IMG/VR virus record: IMGVR_UViG_3300004369_000196
Span: 1 to 20,344 of that record
Source: a virus
Strand: one strand, 5' to 3'
DNA length: 20,344 nucleotides
How positions within the stretch are numbered: position 1 is the first letter of the stretch; each line of letters starts with the position of its first letter. The notes beneath the pieces were generated by a model. The model searched no databases and was not told the DNA's origin. It was given only the letters and a program-made list of their open reading frames with translations. Below are positions 14,205 to 20,258 of this stretch, in pieces. Both the position numbers and the translations under genes were made by a program.

Positions 14205-14537
14205 GTGAATCTTCGAATAAAGTGGCAGAAACTGAAAGACGGTCCGGACGACGTCCGCATCATACATACGGACTACCGGTTTCCAGACTTTTCCACGCTC
14301 GCTGCGGCGGGGATTATTCCGCCTGCTCTGCTCCAGATACCCGAAGAAGCCGTAGAGCTGCACGCGCAGCTCGCTGCGGTTCATGGTGTGTCAAAGGCAT
14401 CTATTGGGGGGTACTTCGTGGCCATCTCGAAGGGCGTGGTCTTCGAGTGGGAAGAAATCATGCCTCGGGTCGAACAGGTGTTGCAGAACTACACCAACGC
14501 CGAATCAGTTATTCGAGGTGATCTGGTTCAGGTCTGA
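14205..14537 (+). CDS. Unknown 110-aa protein, last gene of its operon
   Basis: I start it at GTG 14205, two bases after the previous stop, with GGGAGA upstream; a start at 14148 would lie in the previous gene. The product begins with a basic strand (NLRIKWQKLKDG), then has a Pro-rich segment and an IPEEAVELHAQLAAVHGV helix. No family is known to me. Its last 29 bases overlap the end of the opposite-strand gene at 14509, and a large inverted repeat begins seven bases after its stop. Confidence 0.6.
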   Translation: MNLRIKWQKLKDGPDDVRIIHTDYRFPDFSTLAAAGIIPPALLQIPEEAVELHAQLAAVHGVSKASIGGYFVAISKGVVFEWEEIMPRVEQVLQNYTNAESVIRGDLVQV

Positions 14538-14766
14538 TTTCCTGTACGGTCTTCTGAAGTTCCTTCAGGCTTTCCTGAACCTGAAGGACTTCAGTCCGTA
14601 CCTCAGAAGGCGTGACTTTCAGACGATTCATTGACCAAATGCCGATGCTTGGCATGATGGCAAAGCTCACCACGATCAGCGTGGTCTGGACCTGAATGAA
14701 TTTCCTGTCGTGCGTCTCACGACTCCGGTATGAGTCCGCGAGCGGACAGATCAACGGATCACCCAT
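14509..14766 (-). CDS. Small membrane protein with coiled-coil tail
   Basis: The 85-residue product has one hydrophobic span at about 28-46 (TTLIVVSFAIMPSIGIW) followed by a heptad-like helix (about 52-80) with VLQVQESLKELQ. The ATG has an AGGTGGG site and overlaps the upstream minus gene by eight bases, so the two are coupled. Their build recalls phage holin or holin-partner genes. No endolysin or lipobox is present to confirm a lysis cassette. The DNA of its tail contains the large inverted repeat at 14544-14601. Confidence 0.65.
   Translation of the reverse strand: MGDPLICPLADSYRSRETHDRKFIQVQTTLIVVSFAIMPSIGIWSMNRLKVTPSEVRTEVLQVQESLKELQKTVQEIRPEPDHLE
14544..14601. repeat. Large interrupted inverted repeat at a convergent gene end
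   Basis: Three collinear arms pair: GTACGG (14544-14549) with CCGTAC (14596-14601), CTGAAG (14554-14559) with CTTCAG (14589-14594), and TCCTTCAGG (14561-14569) with CCTGAAGGA (14580-14588). Together these give 21 base pairs with small bulges and a 10-base loop. An alternative smaller hairpin, TTCAGG with CCTGAA, sits at its centre. There is no T run, so it is not a standard terminator. Confidence 0.8.
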
Positions 14767-15055
14767 TTCTACCCACCTGTTCTCGTAACAGTGCCAACTG
14801 CTTGTCGTATTCCGCGAGATGGTTGCTCATGGATTTCAAGGCTTCCAGCAGCGCCGTTTCTGCATCCCGCTGGGCCTTGTCTCGTGTGTCGATCCACGCC
14901 ATCCAGCGATCACGTTCCTGCTCGTGACGCTTCTCGACCGCAGGCATGTGCTTAACGATCAAGTACCAGACGAGGGCTCCGAATCCGCCGTTGGTGACCA
15001 ACGAGACGATTGTCTCGAATTCCCAACCGGACGCAAGTTGTTCTGCTGCCAACAT
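14759..15055 (-). CDS. Holin-like membrane protein with long coiled coil
   Basis: The 98-residue protein has one membrane span (about 15-36, with a GGFGALVWYLIV core) and then a charged helix from 40 to 95 with a KRHEQERDRWMAW start and LALLREQ end. This one-span-plus-coiled-coil form is common among small phage holin-like or BhlA-type proteins, but similar proteins with other roles exist. A GAAGGA site precedes the ATG. No clear promoter is visible upstream on the minus strand in 15056-15200, so its expression signal is unknown. It is encoded against its neighbours together with the gene at 14509. Confidence 0.65.
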   Translation of the reverse strand: MLAAEQLASGWEFETIVSLVTNGGFGALVWYLIVKHMPAVEKRHEQERDRWMAWIDTRDKAQRDAETALLEALKSMSNHLAEYDKQLALLREQVGRNG

Positions 15056-15148
15056 GTGTCATTGTCCTTCAGAGAGTACCCTCGTGAGCAAATAGTAGTG
15101 CGTATTCGGACACACGAAAAGCTCTCCTCTGGTTTTTGATTTCTGTCT

Positions 15149-15172
15149 AGTCTTTTGTTGACAACCAAGACT
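15149..15172. promoter_or_regulatory. Dyad over the -35 box of the promoter at 15158
   Basis: AGTCTT (15149-15154) and AAGACT (15167-15172) form an inverted repeat nearly concentric with the inner palindrome GTTGACAAC (15157-15165), which contains most of the -35 box. A dimeric repressor could bind here. Confidence 0.4.
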
Positions 15173-15185
15173 AAATCGCTATAAT
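15158..15185 (+). promoter_or_regulatory. Strong promoter with upstream GTCTAGTC element
   Basis: TTGACA (15158-15163), a 16-base spacer and TATAAT (15180-15185) match the consensus boxes exactly. GTCTAGTC (15145-15152) lies five bases upstream of the -35, the same spacing as at 15887-15900. The transcript should begin near 15192 with a short hairpin, TTGTC (15191-15195) with GACAA (15201-15205). The rest of 15056-15232 holds no gene that I can support. Confidence 0.85.
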
Positions 15186-15232
15186 GGGCCTTGTCCTTGA
15201 GACAATCGAAACACCCACACAGGAGAAAAGCC

Positions 15233-15490
15233 ATGAATCTTCCAGACAGTAACCTCCCTAACGAACTCAATTACGTGGGCCGTGCCCCGCTGTACGAGGG
15301 TGACTGCGTCGAACTGGTCCTGCCTCCCGATATCCACGGCGTCGTGAAGGTCGTCCGGGTAATCAATATCTCACACCGTGTGCTCGTGCTGGTGGACGAT
15401 ATCGACAGTGAGAGCATCGGCAACGGCTTCCGAGCCGAAACCAGCGACCGCAGGGGTCTGTACCCCACCAACTTCGTGGAGTTGGCCTAA
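15233..15490 (+). CDS. Unknown 85-aa beta-rich protein
   Basis: First gene after the promoter at 15158, with AGGAGAA upstream of the ATG. The product alternates hydrophobic and polar residues in several probable strands (VELVLPPD, VVKVVRVI, RVLVLVDDID) and ends in GLYPTNFVELA, which strongly resembles the last strand of SH3-like barrels (ALYPxNYVE-L). A small SH3-like fold is therefore plausible. No function can be assigned. The next gene begins 11 bases after its stop without a strong ribosome site, so translation is probably coupled. Confidence 0.65.
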   Translation: MNLPDSNLPNELNYVGRAPLYEGDCVELVLPPDIHGVVKVVRVINISHRVLVLVDDIDSESIGNGFRAETSDRRGLYPTNFVELA

Positions 15491-15500
15491 GCCAGACACC

Positions 15501-15881
15501 ATGCAAGTCTTCGTGTACGGAACACTGAAGACAAACGGCGTTGGCTACTTCTACTGCGGTCTCAACTACTGCGAGTTTCTGGGCCGTCGTGTGGCCCAGA
15601 ACTGCCGGTTGATCCGTATCAACGGTCGGGGCTTCAACTTCCCGGCGCTGTTGCCATCTGAGGGAGACACAGTCTCCGGGGAGCTGTTCGCGGTCGACAA
15701 CGAGACCTTCGAACGAATGAAGGGCTTCGAGAACGCCTACTACCAACCTGAAACGGTCTGCCTCGCAGATGGCAGCACAGCCACAACCTTCCGGTGGGCC
15801 TGTGACAGCGAGGGCTATCCGGAGTGCCCGAAGGACCGCAACGGAGACTATTACTTCCCGCTGCATCTTCAAAATTCTTGA
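15501..15881 (+). CDS. Gamma-glutamylcyclotransferase-like (AIG2/GGCT) protein
   Basis: The 126-residue product opens with VFVYGTLK (3-10), the substrate-binding YGxL loop of the GGCT fold. It continues with FPAL (47-50), the VSGELFAVD strand (58-66) and GFENAYY (75-81), where Glu77 is at the place of the catalytic acid. Family enzymes release 5-oxoproline from gamma-glutamyl amines or peptides. In phages, such proteins have been noted beside amidoligases and class II amidotransferases in systems that build or trim gamma-glutamyl linkages. Here the next operon codes an amidotransferase-like protein, but no ligase is visible. The start at 15501 has little ribosome site and probably relies on coupling. 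Confidence 0.85.
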   Translation: MQVFVYGTLKTNGVGYFYCGLNYCEFLGRRVAQNCRLIRINGRGFNFPALLPSEGDTVSGELFAVDNETFERMKGFENAYYQPETVCLADGSTATTFRWACDSEGYPECPKDRNGDYYFPLHLQNS

Positions 15882-15899
15882 AAATCGTCTAGTCGTCTA

Positions 15900-15928
15900 T
15901 TGACAACCTGTCCTGTTCTTTGTATAAT
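15900..15928 (+). promoter_or_regulatory. Full-consensus sigma70 promoter with GTCTAGTC element
   Basis: TTGACA (15900-15905), 17 bases, TATAAT (15923-15928) is the ideal sigma70 promoter. GTCTAGTC at 15887-15894 repeats the element of the promoter at 15158, again five bases before the -35, and both continue as TTGACAACC. It serves the amidotransferase-like gene. Confidence 0.92.
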
Positions 15929-15938
15929 AGGACCATCG

Positions 15939-15959
15939 CAGCGACGGCAGTCGTCGCTG
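15939..15959 (+). promoter_or_regulatory. 5' leader hairpin
   Basis: CAGCGAC (15939-15945) pairs with GTCGCTG (15953-15959) around a 7-base loop, within about five bases of the predicted RNA start. A stem at the very 5' end can protect an mRNA from decay. There is no T run, so it is not a terminator. Confidence 0.6.
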
Positions 15960-15994
15960 AAAACAGAATATCGACAACTGAGAGGTCGAACACT

Positions 15995-16738
15995 ATGTGT
16001 CTTTTAATCGCAAACCCTGAACGCAAACCAATCCCCAAGAGCGTCTTCGAAACAGCCACCGAGTCAAATGGTGATGGTTTCGGCGTATCCTTTATCCGTA
16101 AAGGCAAGGCCGTGATCCGCAAGGGCATCAACATCAGTCCCGAGCGACAATTCAAACTCTGCCAAAGGTTTAACTGGCCAGAGGTCATGCACTGGCGATT
16201 TTCAACGTCGGGCGGTGTCTGTGGTAAAATGGCCCACCCTTTCCGGCTGGCTCCTACGATGACGCTGGCGCACAACGGCGTACTGCCCCTGAAGCCCGTC
16301 AATGGCCTGTCTGACACTGCAACGCTGGTGCGGCAGCTTCGCAAGACTCCGTTTGAGGCAGTTGCCAGACTTCGCGAAATGGACTTCAAGGGCAACAAAT
16401 TCTGTGTACTGAACACCGAAAAGCTGGATATCGTGGGCGAAGAGCAGGGCACGTGGAAAGACGGTGTCTGGTATTCAAACGAGACGGGCTTCGAGTCCCG
16501 CTACGCCAAGTATTGCACGAACTGGCGATCTTCGAAGTACGTCAGTGCGTATGACGACATCCCCTACGACGAAACGGACAACGATCCTGTGGACCTCGGA
16601 TACATCGACCGTGCTGTCGAAACGCTGTCTGAGGACATCGAGTGGGAACTGAACTCCTACATCGAAGGTCGCAGTGCGGTTGCCCTGCGAACGCTACAGC
16701 ACGCTCTGGACAACTACCGGTTGACCCGAGCCATCTAG
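15995..16738 (+). CDS. Class II glutamine-amidotransferase-like Ntn protein
   Basis: The ATG at 15995 places a Cys at position 2 (MCLLIANP), the N-terminal nucleophile expected after Met removal. Supporting family marks are NGDGFGVSF (25-33), HWRFSTSG with Arg68 (66-73), HPF (81-83) and AHNGVL (92-97), where Asn94-Gly95 form the oxyanion hole. Such domains hydrolyse glutamine to glutamate and ammonia for a partner synthetase. Here the domain (about 1-150) stands without a fused synthetase and ends in an acidic helical tail, so the acceptor is unknown. An in-frame extension to 15920 would bury the Cys and runs through the promoter, so it is rejected. The GAGAGG site precedes the start, and the gene is monocistronic or leads the following run. 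Confidence 0.85.
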   Translation: MCLLIANPERKPIPKSVFETATESNGDGFGVSFIRKGKAVIRKGINISPERQFKLCQRFNWPEVMHWRFSTSGGVCGKMAHPFRLAPTMTLAHNGVLPLKPVNGLSDTATLVRQLRKTPFEAVARLREMDFKGNKFCVLNTEKLDIVGEEQGTWKDGVWYSNETGFESRYAKYCTNWRSSKYVSAYDDIPYDETDNDPVDLGYIDRAVETLSEDIEWELNSYIEGRSAVALRTLQHALDNYRLTRAI

Positions 16739-16739
16739 T

Positions 16740-16845
16740 GCCCAGAGGGACGGTGGACTTGTTGTCCGCCTTCCTTCGACTGGTCTGCGGCAATTTCCGA
16801 CGGTTTCCCCAACAGCCGTGACTGGAGTGCCGTGGGCCTTTTTTT
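16740..16845 (+). terminator. Possible multi-stem RNA ending in a T run
   Basis: After the amidotransferase stop, GCCCA (16740-16744) can pair with TGGGC (16833-16837), next to seven T residues (16839-16845). Inside lie a hairpin GGTGGAC (16752-16758) with GTCCGCC (16764-16770), one G-T pair, and a nested pair GGCA/TGCC (16789-16792, 16828-16831) around ACGG/CCGT (16800-16803, 16816-16819). The plan resembles the terminator at 12179. Individual stems are short, so the call is tentative. Confidence 0.4.
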
Positions 16846-16870
16846 CTGAATCAGCTTGACGGAGAGTAAG

Positions 16871-17317
16871 ATGTTGCCATTCGACTACTACGCATTTTGT
16901 CCAAACACTCACGAAATCCTGCACATGCAGGTAGCCCGACGCTACCCTGCGGATGATAGCCACTACGACAAGATCGTGCTGGAACTGGTCGGCAGTCCGG
17001 GAATCTACGCACGCCGACGCTTCGAGAACTACTTCAGCCACGAAATACGGCAGTCTGACCTGAACCGCAACCCTCTGGTCTTTACGTCAGAGAAAGAAGT
17101 GCGACGCGCTGTACGCAAGGCGTTGCGCAGGGAACTCCGCTCTGAGCACGAGGCAAGGGACCGTGCGATCGAGAGGATTGCGACACTGGAGCAAAAGCTG
17201 AAAAGCATTCCCCGCAGCCACGAGACCGAGGCCGTCTCTCCGGAAACGCAGCCATCCTTGCGGACATCCTTTCTTGTTCGAGGTCTCGACCCACCGGCGC
17301 CAGGGGACATGCCGTGA
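16871..17317 (+). CDS. Unknown 148-aa protein with coiled-coil segment
   Basis: I use the ATG at 16871, six bases behind GGAG, rather than a TTG five codons earlier that would include the ribosome site. The first 75 residues are mixed alpha/beta with many Tyr and His residues. Residues 76-117 (EKEVRRAVRKALRREL to ATLEQKLKSI) are a charged helix, probably a coiled coil, and the tail is disordered. No family is recognised. It heads a coupled run of seven small genes; the next start overlaps its stop. Confidence 0.65.
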   Translation: MLPFDYYAFCPNTHEILHMQVARRYPADDSHYDKIVLELVGSPGIYARRRFENYFSHEIRQSDLNRNPLVFTSEKEVRRAVRKALRRELRSEHEARDRAIERIATLEQKLKSIPRSHETEAVSPETQPSLRTSFLVRGLDPPAPGDMP

Positions 17318-17520
17318 AGACTCAACTCATAGGCACCGTCACCATGCTGGACGTGGAACGGAACGTCGTCCTGATTCGGTCCCCCAGCCATGAGGACCGG
17401 ATCGAGGCCATCTTCCCGGCAAAGCTGGCCTGCTTTTTTATTCGAGCCGTCAACCAGTTCGTGTGTCTGCACGGGTCGTGGCTGGAAGATGGCAGCTTCA
17501 ATGTGGTCAGATGTGTGTGA
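17314..17520 (+). CDS. Unknown 68-aa beta-barrel-like protein
   Basis: The GTG start at 17314 overlaps the previous stop (GTGA) and has AGGGGA upstream. The short product alternates strands (LIGTVTMLDV, NVVLIRSP, FVCLHGSW, FNVVRCV) as in small OB- or SH3-like barrels. No motif assigns a role. The stop is followed one base later by the next ATG. Confidence 0.55.
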   Translation: MKTQLIGTVTMLDVERNVVLIRSPSHEDRIEAIFPAKLACFFIRAVNQFVCLHGSWLEDGSFNVVRCV

Positions 17521-17521
17521 A

Positions 17522-17704
17522 ATGAATACCAGACCAGAAGTGGCCCAGTGCGGATATCTGCCGGGCGAGACCGTGGGCCGTGGATCGGAGACTGGCGTGG
17601 TGGTGAGCACCAGCCGGTACTTCGTCTTCGTCCGCTTCGAAGGCTCCCCACCTTGTGGGTATCCTTGTCTGCCGCAAACCCTGACCAGCGAGGAAAAGAA
17701 ATGA
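17522..17704 (+). CDS. Unknown 60-aa protein
   Basis: A short product starting one base after the previous stop, without a strong ribosome site. It has a Gly-rich first half, one clear strand (SRYFVFVRFEG), and three cysteines at 10, 45 and 49 in a context that could bind metal. The TGVVV...YVFVRF...PxCxxxxLxxL arrangement resembles small phage beta proteins seen next to similar barrels. Its stop overlaps the next start in ATGA. Confidence 0.5.
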   Translation: MNTRPEVAQCGYLPGETVGRGSETGVVVSTSRYFVFVRFEGSPPCGYPCLPQTLTSEEKK

Positions 17705-17946
17705 CGACCATACACTGCGGAGAGTGCAAGTACCGGGACGAACAGGGTGAATGCACAAACGACAAGTTTTACGAAGAGGGTACACGCCCTGATGGCAAAG
17801 AGCACCAGCCGGACCATCTGGTGTACTCGTACCATGAAGGCGGCGGATTCTGGGTTGGCGAAAAATTCGGGTGTGTCCATGCAGAACGGGAGATGAGCAC
17901 AAACGAGTCGGGATTCTACGATTTGGGAAAGGGGCGTCTGGGATGA
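17701..17946 (+). CDS. Small Cys-rich, probably zinc-binding protein
   Basis: The 81-residue product has CGECKYRD at 6-13, Cys18 in a GEC turn and a late FGCVHAE block, a four-cysteine layout (C-x2-C-xn-C-xn-C) common in small phage proteins of unknown role. The ATG overlaps the previous stop and has a GAGGAAAAG site. The central region is polar and probably a flexible loop. Zinc binding is inferred from spacing. Confidence 0.6.
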   Translation: MTTIHCGECKYRDEQGECTNDKFYEEGTRPDGKEHQPDHLVYSYHEGGGFWVGEKFGCVHAEREMSTNESGFYDLGKGRLG

Positions 17947-18161
17947 AAGTAAACAGGAAGCTCAAGAAATTCGCGAAGGACAGAGGATACCGGCTTGTTG
18001 TGTTCATGATGGAGACACCAAAAGGTTCAACGATTGAATACGAGGGCTGCGTAACCGTCAAGGATTCAGAAGAAATTGCCGAGATGATGCAGCGGACTAT
18101 TGAACTGACAAGAGCGGGGTGTGCGAACGGGGCAACGATTACAAGAAAGGACGTGGAATGA
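17943..18161 (+). CDS. Unknown 72-aa protein
   Basis: The ATG at 17943 overlaps the previous stop and has GGAAAGGGG upstream; an in-frame extension to 17871 lies in the preceding gene. The product starts very basic (KVNRKLKKFAKDRGYR), then shows two strands and a helix (EEIAEMMQRTIELTRAG), a beta-beta-alpha layout. No family is recognised. The gene ends in an ATGA overlap. Confidence 0.55.
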   Translation: MKVNRKLKKFAKDRGYRLVVFMMETPKGSTIEYEGCVTVKDSEEIAEMMQRTIELTRAGCANGATITRKDVE

Positions 18162-18418
18162 AGAATCAGCAATCACGACGGGATGAGCGAACGCGACGAC
18201 TGGTGAATGCCAGTGCCCACGTTCAGATGATGTTGAAGATGATGCCACGGTACATGGACTGTGTTGAGTTTCACAGTCGCTTGGTTCCGCCGTTGACTGA
18301 ATCTGAAAACCGTGAGACGTTCAAGCGTTTTGTTGATGCGGTTGACGAGTTGCAGGATTCGGCAGATGCGTTTTTGTGTTTCTGCGACTGCAAGTACCAT
18401 CGCGACGACAGCACATAA
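18158..18418 (+). CDS. Unknown 86-aa helical protein
   Basis: The start at 18158 overlaps the previous stop and has GAAAGGA upstream. The product is basic at the N terminus and then predicted as three helices, with a Met-rich segment (VQMMLKMMPRYM) and a Cys-containing end (FLCFCDCKYH) that might hold a metal. No known family. The next gene follows after 15 bases with its own strong ribosome site. Confidence 0.55.
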   Translation: MKNQQSRRDERTRRLVNASAHVQMMLKMMPRYMDCVEFHSRLVPPLTESENRETFKRFVDAVDELQDSADAFLCFCDCKYHRDDST

Positions 18419-18433
18419 CGAGAGGAGAAGAGC

Positions 18434-18664
18434 ATGACTGAAAAAACCGACGAGAAAATACCGGCGCCGATATACCAGCTTGAGAAGGTCATTCTGCAAA
18501 CCTTCTGGATGGCCCGCAGATACGCCAACGGACGGAAGACCGGGGTGCCGTACACCGTCAACGAGTGCCGGGAAGTGCTGCTTCGTCTGGGCATGACCAT
18601 CGCACCCGACCACACGCTGGTGGATGACGGCAATTCAAACCCCGACGTGCTGGACACACCATGA
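18434..18664 (+). CDS. Unknown 76-aa protein
   Basis: A strong GAGAGGAGAAG site precedes the ATG. The product has a helical segment QLEKVILQTFWMARRYANG (16-34) and a YTVNECREVLLRLGM helix (40-54) that could form a small helix-turn-helix-like pair, but no signature confirms DNA binding. Its stop overlaps the start of the next gene by four bases, showing coupling. Confidence 0.55.
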   Translation: MTEKTDEKIPAPIYQLEKVILQTFWMARRYANGRKTGVPYTVNECREVLLRLGMTIAPDHTLVDDGNSNPDVLDTP

Positions 18665-19293
18665 AAAAACGAGACCTGACCAACTTTATCTTTGGCGACC
18701 TGAAGGTCATTTCCTTTGCGGGTCGACGCGGCGGGCGCGGCCACTGGAACTGCGTCTGCCAGTGTCCGCTCAATACTGAGATGGTCGTCAGCCACCATGC
18801 CTTGTGGCACAACATAATTGAGTCCTGCGGCAAATCGACCCGGTGCAGCAGGAAGCCCCGCTACGGGTCTGATCCGGGCCCACAGAAGCGGTTCGTGGAC
18901 CTGACCGGTCGCCAGTTCTCTGAGCTGACCGTGGTGAAGCACCACGGAAGATACCACAACAAGCACTTCTGGTTGTGCAGATGTCGCTGCGGATGTGCGG
19001 TCTCAGTGCCCAGCACAGCTCTGGTTTCCGGGAACACTCGGAGCTGTGGCTGCATTCGTCGTACAGGTCTGACGATGGTCGAGAGGCGGGAACGACGGCA
19101 AAACGCCTCGGCCATCTGGGCCGCGATCCTTCGGAAATCCCCCAGCAGGGTGTCCCCTGAGTGGGCCCAGAGCTTCGAGCAGTTCTACAAAGACGTGGGG
19201 GATCAGCCTAGTGTGAGGCATCGTCTGGCAAGGGTGGATATCCACCAGCCGTGGGGTGCCGGGAACGCGGTGTGGACGACGGTGGCCGAGTAG
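18661..19293 (+). CDS. Tandem zinc-finger protein with HNH/AP2-associated C-terminal module
   Basis: The 210-residue product holds two copies of a phage DNA-binding unit: DLTNFIFGDLKVI (5-17) with a C-x-C cluster at 31-35, and DLTGRQFSELTVV (80-92) with CRCRCGC (106-112) and RSCGC (127-131). The second copy is the canonical form; the first is degraded and lacks the final SCGC. Residues 148-207 carry W-x(n)-SFEQFYKDVGDQPS, HRLARVD and GNAVW, the same module that forms the separate gene at 13760. Such proteins relate to HNH homing-type proteins, but no nuclease residues are visible. It is the last gene before the gene-free end. Confidence 0.7.
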   Translation: MKKRDLTNFIFGDLKVISFAGRRGGRGHWNCVCQCPLNTEMVVSHHALWHNIIESCGKSTRCSRKPRYGSDPGPQKRFVDLTGRQFSELTVVKHHGRYHNKHFWLCRCRCGCAVSVPSTALVSGNTRSCGCIRRTGLTMVERRERRQNASAIWAAILRKSPSRVSPEWAQSFEQFYKDVGDQPSVRHRLARVDIHQPWGAGNAVWTTVAE

Positions 19294-20072
19294 GTGTACA
19301 AACAAATAGAAGTTTAACACATCTGAACGGTCGGGTCGAGATACGCACGAGGGTGAACGAATACGAACTCTCCACCTTTTGAAAAAGTCCGTGCTGTACA
19401 GTTGCTATGCGAGTTTCCTGTATTTTCTTTGGGGGCACGGGATTACGACGTATTGGTCCCTCACTGTACTTTGGAAGCGTTTGTATAGAAGATGAGATAA
19501 GTGCTGTGGGCCGTAGGGTTTAGTGGTGACGGTGAGTATCGTACTTCGATACTTCGATACGAAAACTGGAAAATAAAAATTGCGGGACAAAGTGTTCAGT
19601 AGATAGGGGAAAAAAGGTGAACAGAAGACAACCAAAAAAGGGGATTTTCTACTATTTTTCTTTTTTTTTAATAAGAAGTAAGAGAAAATAGAGTAGTGCT
19701 TGTGGGCCAACGACTTACGGCTCCTCCTGTATGGATGTCATCAAAGAATGGTAAGATGGGTAAGTTAAAATTGGTTGACGTATGTTTAGCAGTCGGTCCA
19801 TTTTCCTGCCATTGTGGCCGACTCTCGGCACGAGTCGAACGACCAAAACAAATCCTAACAGATTGCCCCGATTTCTAGCCCACGGCCCTCGCTCTGGGCC
19901 ACTCTCCGCCCCACCAAACGGCCCTCGCTCCACAACATTCACCCGAAGGCTCTAGCTCGTATGCCCCTAGATCGCACAGAATGGGGCCTCTAACGCGATC
20001 GGACTCAAAAGACGACCCTTGATACCTTTCAGAAAAAAGTCCCGCAAAACGCAAGTGAGAGCCTCTGACGAG
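19294..20072. other. Gene-free region with abrupt composition changes
   Basis: I see no supported gene, RNA gene or terminator here. From 19294 to about 19800 the DNA is A/T-rich with purine and T runs, including a T9 at 19661-19669. It also holds a small palindrome GTATCG/CGATAC at 19536-19552 with a tandem TACTTCGA, and an imperfect inverted repeat at 19649-19660/19681-19696. From about 19880 it becomes GC-rich. Open frames in this stretch lack ribosome sites and recognisable products. The style differs from the compact gene packing before it. Confidence 0.7.
19882..19930 (+). repeat. 13-bp direct repeat pair
   Basis: ACGGCCCTCGCTC occurs at 19882-19894 and again, identical, at 19918-19930, 36 bases apart, in the gene-free region. 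Its role is unknown. Confidence 0.75.
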
Positions 20073-20168
20073 GGGGTAAGTGAGCGCCGGGGTAAGTGAG
20101 CGCCGGGGTAAGTGAGCGCCGGGGTAAGTGAGCGCCGGGGTAAGTGAGCGCCAGGGTAAGTGAGCGCC
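20073..20168 (+). repeat. Tandem array, 16-bp unit, six copies
   Basis: Six copies of GGGGTAAGTGAGCGCC follow head to tail; the first five are identical and the sixth begins with A. A degenerate copy (GCAAGTGAGAGCC) lies just before at 20051-20063. Copies are near-perfect, so the array is recent or maintained by recombination, or may be an assembly product. No spacers separate the units, so it is not CRISPR. Confidence 0.95.
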
Positions 20169-20258
20169 AGGGACAGGGGTACAGTATACGGGCGAGGCGG
20201 TTGGCGACAGGCGACCAGCAGGTGACAGGCGTTCAGGTGAGGACGTCTGTACACAGTG

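Noticed and set aside
16856-16870. TTG start five codons upstream of the gene at 16871, or a TTGACG -35 box
   Set aside because: The stretch contains the GGAGAG ribosome site for the ATG at 16871, and no -10 box follows at a suitable distance.
19811-19920. tRNA-Ser-like stretch on the minus strand (GGCTAGAAATC near 19870-19880 and TTCGACT near 19832-19838)
   Set aside because: The anticodon-loop and T-loop words are suggestive, but the acceptor, anticodon and T stems do not pair when folded by hand. A tRNAscan-SE or Infernal run would settle it.
20073-20168. CRISPR-like array
   Set aside because: The 16-bp units are directly adjacent without spacers and no cas gene is present.
19967-20254. 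95-codon minus-strand frame with PRRSLTP repeats
   Set aside because: It is only the translation of the 16-bp tandem array, has no ribosome site, and its repeat peptide arises from the DNA period.
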